From: JANYHF01 sp031393505
Lineage (GTDB): Bacteria > Pseudomonadota > Alphaproteobacteria > Rhizobiales > Hyphomicrobiaceae
Assembly (NCBI GenBank): GCA_031393505.1
Contig: JANMVX010000044.1
Coordinates: forward strand, 1-62,379
DNA: 62,379 nt
Reading direction: 5' to 3'
Below are positions 9,801 to 18,800 of this stretch, piece by piece. The translations under genes were made by a program, and so were the position numbers. Numbering within the stretch: the stretch's first letter is position 1; every line of letters starts with the position of its first letter. The notes beneath the pieces are model-generated. The model ran no database searches and was not told where the DNA came from. It worked only from the letters and a program-made list of their open reading frames with translations.

Positions 9801-12800
9801 CAATGGTCCCGTAGATCGTGCCTTTGGTTCCTGTCACCGATCCGTCGGCGTCAAGATGGAGGCCAGCGGGAAGTCCGGTCGCTGTGTATGCTAGCGGCAG
9901 GCCGAGCGGGTTCTGGAAACCGGTCGAGGTGTCGAGCGTAAAGCTCTGACTATCGTAGACGGACTGAGCCGGTAAGGAGGGTGTGGCCTGCGGCGGCAGG
10001 TTGTCGACGTTCCAGGTGAAGGTTTCGGTGGTTGAGAGGCCCTTGTTGTCGGTCGCCGTGATCGACACGGTATACGGACCGTGCACCGAGGCGCTCTTGT
10101 CAAGCGTGCCGGAGATGACGCCGGTGGCGGGATCGATCGTCAGACCTGTCGGTAGCGTGCTGACGCCCGACCCGTTGTTGGCGGAATAGGTGAGCTTGTC
10201 GCCAGTGTTGGGATCGGCGAAGGCGCCCGACGTCGAGACAATGACGCTGGCGCCGTTGGTGCTGAGCTGGCTGGGCGTAACGTTGCTCACGACCGGCGCA
10301 TCGTTTGTGGCCGTCAGATCGAAGTTCTGGCTGACATGGCCACTCTGTCCGTCGCTGGCCGTGACGGTGACGTGATACACGCCACCCCCGACGTTGACCG
10401 AGGCATTGTGGTCCAGCGTGCCGGTGATGACGCCGGATTTCGGATCGATCTGAAAGCCGGCTGGAAGTCCGGTGGCGCTGAATGCCAGCGGCAATCCGAG
10501 CGGATCGCTGAAGCCGGCCGCGACTGGGATCGACAGGGCATCGCTGTCGTGGGCCGATACCGCTGTCAGCACGGCCGCCGTGACCGGAGGCACATTGCCG
10601 ACCGACCAAGTGAACGTCTCCGTAACAGCGCCGCCTTTGCCGTCGCTGGCCGTGACGGATACGGAGTATCCACCGATTACGGACGCGGACTTGTCGATGG
10701 CGCCGGAGATCACGCCAGTGGTGGGATCGAGCGTGAGGCCCTTGGGCAGACCGGTCGCGGTATAGGTCAGCGTGTCATGGTTTGCGCCGGTCGCTGTGTT
10801 TGCATCCGTAAAAGCCGCTGTGACACTGAAATTGACAGTGTTGCCATCGAGGCTGGTCTGGTTCTGCGTCTTGTGCGCCGCGACCACCGTTGGCGCGTCG
10901 TTGCTGGCCGTGATGTTGAAGGATTGCGAGACCGTCCCGCCCTGGCCGTCGTCGACAGTGACTGTTACGGTGTACACGCCGCCCGCGACGGCTTGCGAAG
11001 CGTTGTGGTCAACGGCGCCGGTGATGGTCCCGGTAGCGGGATCGATGCTGAGGCCTTGGGGCAGTCCCGACGCCGTATAGGCGAGCGGCAGTCCGAGCGG
11101 GTTGGTGAAGGCGCTCGCGGTGGCCAGCGAGAAGCCGGCCGCGTCCTTGACCGGCTGCGCCGCAATGGCGCCATTGGCCGTCGGCGGTACGTCGTTCACG
11201 GTCCAGGAGAAGGTCTCCGTGGTGGCCGCACCCTTGTTGTCGGTGGCGGTGACAACCACCGTGAACGGACCATGCAGCGAGGCGGACTTGCTGATGGTTC
11301 CGGAAATGACGCCAGCGCTACTGATCACGAGGTCGTCCGGCAGTCCGGTGGCCGTGTAGGTGACGATGTCTCCGTTGTTGCTGTCGGTGAAGGCAGCGGC
11401 CACGTTCAGCGTCACGGCCGCGCCGTCGTTGCTGGTCTGGCTCGGCGTCAGCGCGGTGACGACGGGCGCCTGGTTCAGCGAGGTGATCTCGAAGGTTTGC
11501 AGGCTGTAGCCGCGCTGGCCGTCGTCGGCGAGCACGGTGACTTTGTACACGCCGCTGGCGACCAATTGGGACGCATTGTGATCGATCGTGCCGTAGATTT
11601 TGCCGGCCGTTCCAGTGACCGACCCATCCTTGTCGATCGACAGTCCCGGCGGCAGGCCGGTCGCGGTATAGGTGAGCGGCAATCCGAGCGGACTGGCGAA
11701 ATCCTGTCCCGCGTTGAGCGAGAAGGCCTGGCCGTCGTTAACGACTTGGTCCGGTATTGGGCCTAGCGCCGTCGGCGGCACATTGTTGACGATCCAGGTG
11801 AAGTGCTCGGTGACGGTCGCGCCCTTGTTGTCGATGGCGGTGACCGAGACCGTGAACGGACCATCGACCGAGGCCGACTTGTCGATCGTGCCCGAGATCA
11901 GGCCGGTGGCGGTATCGATGCTGAGGCCCGCGGGCAGGCCGATGACGCTAAAGGTCAGCGTGTCGTGGTTGAGCGGATCGCCTGATACGGCGTTGGAGTC
12001 GGCGAAGGCGGACGAGACGTCGAAAGTAATCGGCTCGAGGTTCTGGCCAACTTGGGTCTGGGTCGGCGAGGTTACCGTCGGCGCATCGTTGCTGGCTGTG
12101 ATCTGGAACGACTGCGAGACGTTGCCGCCCTGGCCGTCATTCACCGTCAGAACGACGGTGTATACGCCGTTCGGCGCGTCGGCCGAGGCGTTGTGGTCGA
12201 TGTAGCCGACGATTTTGCCGGTGTAGGCGTCGATGCTGAGGCCCTTGGGCAGGCCAGTGGCGCTATAGGTCAGCGGCAGGCCAAGCGGATCGCTGAAGTT
12301 GGCCGCCGTGTTGAGCGTGAAGAGCTGCGCGTCGTGGACCGGTTGGTCGTTCACCTGCGAGGCCACAACGGGCGGCACGTTGGCGACGCCCCAGGTGAAG
12401 GTCTCGGTGGTGCTGGCGCCCTTGTCGTCGGTGGCCTTCACCACCACCGTATACGGACCCGATGTGGACGCCGACGGATCGATCTTGCCGGAAATGACGC
12501 CCGTGACCGCATCGATGCTGAGGCCCTTGGGCAGGCCACTGGCGACAAACGTCAGCGTATCGCCCGTGTTAGGATCGGTGAAGGCGCTCGCCACGTTAAG
12601 CGCGACAGTTGCGCCATCGTTGCTCGATTGATCCGGAGTCTGGGCGCTGACCGTCGGGGCCTGGTTGGCCGAGGTGATGGCGAACGTCTGTTTGGTCGTG
12701 CCGCCCTGGCCATCGTTGGCCGTCACGGTCACCGAATAGACGCCGCCGGGCGCGGCGTTCGAGGCGTCGTGATCGACCGTGCCGGAGATGACGCCGGTCG

Positions 12801-15800
12801 CCGGATCGATGCTGAGGCCCTTGGGCAAGCCGGTCGCAGTGAAGGTGAGCGGCAAGCCCAAAGGGTCGTTGAACGAATTGGCGACCGGCAGGTTGAGCGC
12901 CTGGCTGTCGTTGACAGCCTGGTTCGCGACCGCTGTGGACGTGGGTGGAACATTGTTGACCACCCAGGTGAAGGTCTCGGTGGTGGCGGCGAGCTTGTCG
13001 TCCGTGGCGGTTACGATGACCGTGTACGGACCGGTCTTGGAGGCGGTGGCGTCGATGGTCCCTGAAATGATGCCGGTTGTGGGATCGATGCTGAGCCCGC
13101 CCGGCAGGCCGGCGGCTGTATAGGTGATGACATCGCCGGGATTGGGATCGGTGAAGGCCTTGGCGACGTTGAGCGCGACCTTGCCGAGATCATTGGTCGA
13201 TTGCGTCGGCGTCTGCGCCGAGATGGCCGGCGCCTGGTTGGTGGAGGTGATGTGGAAGACGATGTCAATGGCGCCGCCCTGGCCGTCGGAGGCCGTGACA
13301 GTCACGGTGTAGTTGGGACCGGCCGGCCCCTTGGACGCGTCATGATCGATTGGGCCGCTGATCATGCCGGTGGCAGGATCGATGGTGAGGCCTGCGGGGA
13401 GTCCGGTCGCCGAATAGGTGAGCGGCAACCCGAGTGGATCGGAGAATTTCGTCGCTGTGGCCAGTGCAAACGCCTGACTGTCCTTCACCAGCTGGTCAGC
13501 AATAGTACCGACCACGACCGGCGGCACGTTGTCGACGGTCCACTGGAAAGTCTCCGTGTACGAGGCTCCCTTGTCGTCCGTAGCCGTTACATTGACGGAA
13601 TAGCTGCCCGGCGTCGTGGCGCCCAGGACACCCGTGATCTTGCCCGTCGCCGCATTGATGGAGAGGCCCGAGGGCAGATTGCTGGCGGTGTAGGTCAGCA
13701 CGTCGCCCGTATTTGGATCCTTGAAGGCCCCCGATGTGTCGACCGAAACGCCCGCCCCGGCAGGATTGGTCTGGTCCGTCGTTTTGATACCGAGCCCGGG
13801 CGCCTGGTTGGTGGAATCGATCAGCAGCGTCTGCGTCGCAAATCCGCCCTGGCCATCCGAGACGCGAACGGTGACCGTGTACTCGCCGGGTACCGTCGTC
13901 GACGGAGCGTTCTTGGACGCGTCGTGATCGATCGTACCGGTGATCTCGCCAGTTGCCGCATTGATGCTGAGCCCAGCCGGAAGTCCCGAGGCGGAGTACG
14001 TCAGCGGCAAGCTGAGCGGATTGCTGAACGCCGTTGCCGTCGCGATGGATATGTTGGTCTGACTGTCGTTGACCGCGACCGGCGTGAGGGAGTTGATCGC
14101 CTTCGGGGGCACGTCTTTGACGGTCCAGCTGAAGGTTTCGGTGGTGGTCGCGCCCTTGTCGTCCTTGGCGGTGACAGTGACCGAGAACGGTGAGCCCTTG
14201 ACGGCGGTGGCCGCGATGGTGCCGTTGATCTTGCCAGCGGCGTCCATGGTCAGGCCGGAGGGCAAGCCTGTTGCCAAGTAGGTCAACGAGTCGGCCGTCG
14301 TGGGCGCGGTGTTGGGATCGCTGAACACGCCAGTGATGAGATCGACTGCAATGAGCGTCGTGCCTGCATCGGTGGACTGCGGCCCGGTCACGGTCAGGAC
14401 CTTGGGCGCTTGGTTGGTGGCGTCGATGGTGAAGCTGCGGGTGGCGGTGTTGCCCAATCCGTCCGTACCCGTTACGACCACGGTGTACTTGCCATCCAGC
14501 GTCGCGCCGGCCCCGGTCACGCTCGGCGCATACTTGGAAGCGTCGTGGTCCAGCGTGCCTGTGATGTTGCCGCTGTTGTCGATGGAAAGTCCCGCCGGCA
14601 AGCCAGTTGCGGAAAACGACGTTGGCGTCCAGCTGTAGTTGAAGGCCGCTTTGGTGGCGATCGACACGCCCGTGGTGGCGTCCGGAATGACGACGTTCGA
14701 GATCGCGCTGGTTGGGTTGACGGTCCAGGTGAACGTCTCGGTGACGGCAGCGCCTTTGTCGTCCTTCGCCGTCACCACCACCGTAAAGGGCGTGCTCGAC
14801 GTAACGCTGGCCGTGATCGTGCCGCTGATCTTGCCGGTCGCGGGATCAATGGTCAGCCCGGCGGGAAGTCCGCTGGCGGTGAACGTCAGGGGGTCGGTGT
14901 TCGGATCGGCGAACACGCTCGATACGTCAAGGCCGGTGACAGTCTCTCCAGTTGTCGTGGTCTGGTTAGCCGTTAGTGTGCCGACTGTCGGCGCCTGGTT
15001 GCGCGTGTCGATGGTGAAGATCTGCGTCGGCGCGCCGCCCTGTTTGTCGTCGGCTGTCACGGTGACAGTGTAGACGCCATTGGTCGCCGTGGCGGTCTTT
15101 GAGGCGTCGTGATCGATGGTTCCAGTGATCTTGCCGGTGGCCGTGTCCCACGTCAGGCCGGCGGGAAGTCCGGTAATCGTATAGGTCAGCGGCAGACCAA
15201 GCGGGTTCGTGAACCCGCCCGCCGTCGCGATTGAAATCCCGGCCTGGCCATCGTTATAGACCAGCGCGGGGAGCGTGCCATTTGGTTTGGGCGGTACGTT
15301 GTTCACCGCCCAGTTGAATGTCTCGCTGGTTTGCGCGCCCTTATCGTCCGTTGCCGTCACAGTCACGGAGTACGGCCCGGCGAGCGAGGCGGACTTGTCG
15401 ACGGTGCCGGTGATCTTGCCGGTGACCGTGTTGATTGAGAGCCCCAGTGGCAAACCGCTGACGCTGTAGGACAACACATTGCCCGCGTTTGGATCGGAGA
15501 AAGCGGTGGAGGCATCGAGCGCGACGGCCGCGCCGGCGTTTGAGGACTGGTTGGCTGTGACCGCGCCAAGCGCCGGGGCTTGATTGGTGGCATGCAGATC
15601 GAAGGTCTGGATGGCGGTTCCGCCTTGGCCGTCGGAGGCCGTGACGACGATCGTGTAGGCGCCATCGAGCAGGCCATTGGCGCCGGCGACTGTCGTGGCG
15701 TTCTGCGAGGCGTTCTTGTCGATTGCACCTGAAATGACGCCCGTCTTGGAGTCAAACGTAAGTCCTGCAGGCAGTCCTGAGACGCTGTAGGTCAGCGCAA

Positions 15801-18800
15801 TGCCGTTCGGCGACGTGAAGCCTCCGGCGGTAGCAATTGAGACCCCGGCCGTGCTATCGGGAAAACTCAGTGCCGGGAGCGTTCCCTTGGGGACCGGCGG
15901 CACGTCGTTGACGGTCCAGGTGAAAGGCTCAGTCGTGGCTGCGCCCTTCTCGTCGGTCGCCGTGACCTTGATGTTGTAGACGCCTGGCGCGGCGGTCTTA
16001 GCGACTGTGCCTGAAATCACGCCCGTCGCGGCATTGATGGTGAGGCCGGCCGGCAGTCCGCTGGCGGAATAGGTGACTTTGTCGGCATTGCCTGCCGACG
16101 CATTGGGATCGGCGAACGCCAACGAGGCGTCGACGGACGGCGCTGCCGCGCCCGCGTTTGTGCTCTGGTTACCTGTTAGCGTACCCAGCACCGGGGCCTG
16201 ATTGGTGGCGTCGATCTTGAAGGTCTGCGAGGCCGTGCCGCCCTGGCCATCCGATACGGTGACTTTGACCGTATACACGCCATCGAGCAGGCCATTGCTG
16301 CCTGTGGTGACCGGGGCGTTTTTGGAGGCGAGGTGATCGACGGTGCCCGAGATGACGCCGGTCTTGGCGTCGATGGTGAGGCCGGCCGGCAATCCGGCGG
16401 CGCTGTAGACGACTTGGCCCGCCGGCAGTGTCAAGGGGAACGTGAACCCGCCAGCCGTTGCGATGGACACGCCGGTTTGGGCGTCTTTGTAAGTCTGTGG
16501 CGGCAACGTACCGTTGGCAGTCGGCGGAACGTCGTTGATGGTCCAGGTGAAGGTCTCGGTGGCGGTCGCGGATTTTTCGTCCGTCGCCGTGACTTTGACC
16601 GTATACGTACCAGGGGCGGTGGCCGCGATGACGCCGGAAATGATGCCGGTGGCGCTGATGTTCAGCCCAGGTGGTAAGTCGGTGGCCGTGTAACTGAGGA
16701 CATCGCCCAAGTTGGGATCGCTGAACGTGCTGGTGACGCTGAGCCCGGCAATCGACGCGCCAGCGCTGGAGGCCTGAGCCGCGGTGAGCGTGCCCGTGAC
16801 CGGCGCCTGGTTGGTCGCGTCGATGGTGAAGGTCTGGCTCGCTTTGCCGCCGCCAATGTCGGTTGCGGTCACGGTGATCGTGTATTTGCCATCCCACAGA
16901 CCATTGGCGCTCGAAACTGTCGTGCCACCCTTTGAATCGAGGTGATCGATGGCCCCTGTGATCGCGCCTGTCGCGGTGTTGAAGCTCAGACCCGTCGGCA
17001 GCACGCCAGAATACGAATAGGTCATCGGCAGCCCAGCCGAATTTGTGAAGCCAGTGGCCGTGGCGATCGAGATGCTTCCCGTCCCGTCCGGATAGACCAT
17101 ATTCGGCAGCGTACCGACGGTCGTCGGCGGCACGTCTTTGACGGTGATGCTGAGCGTTTGCATGGTGCTCAGCGGGCCGCCGAGGCCGGTATTGCCATTG
17201 TCATTGGTCGTGAAGGTGAGCGTGTCGGCGCCGATATAGTTCGTGACCGGCTTATAGCTGAGGCCAGCGATGGCGGCGTTGATCTGGGCGAGCGTGCCGG
17301 TGAAGGTCATCGACGTGTCGCTGGTTCCGGTGCCACCGGAAAAGGTCAGTCCAGTCTTGCTGGCGAGCGAAATCGCTCCGTGGAGGACGCTCAGCGTCAC
17401 CGTCTCAGTGCTGGTTCCAGCGTCTACGTCCGATACCGACAGGCCGTTGATGGTCAGCGCCGCATTGGCGTTGGTGGCCTGCGCGACCGGTACGACTTCC
17501 ACGGGCGCCTGATCGGCGACCATGTGGATGGTCGACGTCGCCGTATTGGAATCGCTTGAGACGATGCTGGTGGCATTGTCCCGGTCGGTGACCGTGATCT
17601 TGAGCACGCGATCAGAGAAGTTGGTCGTGTTCGTGCTGTTGAAAGTTATTGCCTTCAGCCCCGCCTCGTAGTCCGCCGACGTCGCGGTCTTGCCCGCGAT
17701 GGTGGTCAGCGTAATCTGTCCGGCTACGGAGGTGTCGGCCTGGAGCGTCGCCGGCAGCGTGCCCACGCTGAGCGAATCGCCGGTCTGGCTGTTGGTCAGC
17801 TGCACGACGGCTTTGAAGGTGTTGGTCTGCGGATCGAGATTGGTCAGCTTGACGTCGCTGTCGACGACCCCGACTCCGCCTTTGCCGACGAAGTTGCCGG
17901 CATAGTCGCTGCCTGGCGCGGTACTGTTGTTGCCGTCGAGATCGAGCGTCAGGGTGCCGCCGAAGAAATTGATGAAAGCGGCCGTATCCAACTGGTTGTC
18001 GGCGACGTCGGCGATCTGGAACGAGATCGTATAGGTCTGGCCTTTGGTGACCAGAAACGTGTTACTCAGCGTCGTCGTCACGCCGTTGAGGGCGAGGTCC
18101 GTCAGAACAGGCGTGGCCGTCGTATTGTCGCGGTTGTACTGCGAGTTGGTGGTCTTGTTGATGGTGTCGATGGAGATGATCGAGTTGCTGTTGGGCAGCA
18201 GCGCGATGTTGGTGTTGTTGTAGGCCGCCCCGGCAGGGTTGGCCCCGGTCAGCAGCACCTGGTAATTGTCGGCATAGCCGCTGTTGACGTATTTGTAGTA
18301 TTCCTCGGAGCCGAAGATGGCGCTAAGCGCGATCTTGCCGGTGTTGGGAATGAACTGGAACGAGACGGTGACGACGTCCTTCGTGCCGGCGCCCGAAACG
18401 CCCGAGCCGGCCGTGTTTGCCGTGAAGCCATTGCCGCCCCCGGTATAGGCCGCACCCTTGTTGCCGGTCAGCGCTGCGAGGTCGCCGGTGCTGATGACGA
18501 GGCCGCTGCCCATGCCGAGGTTGGAATTGGCGGTCGTGAAGGTGCCGGCGAAGACGCCGCCGGCGGCGCTGCCGTTGATCTTCTCCGATCCCGCGACGAT
18601 GGTGACGCCTGTGCTGCCGTTGGTCGCCGCCTGGACCAGCGCCGCAGCAGTGCCGCCCGACGTGATGGTGACGGCCAATTCGCCGCCCCAGTCGGGCGCA
18701 TAGATCGTGTGAGTCGAAATGTCGCCGACGCGGTCTTCCAGCACCCAGTTGCCGCCGTGAGTCGCCGCGCCGGTTTTGTCCGTCGAGGCGGCGACGTCGG

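Noticed and set aside
3892..17145. Regular repeats that might suggest a CRISPR array
   Set aside because: The period is ~590 bases, coding and in one frame; no short direct repeats with unique spacers and no cas genes are present.
4696..17559. Many long plus-strand open frames opposite the giant gene, rich in Val/Thr/Ser or Arg/Gly
   Set aside because: They recur in step with the repeats on the other strand, lack ribosome sites and family features, and are shadows of GC-rich repeat coding.
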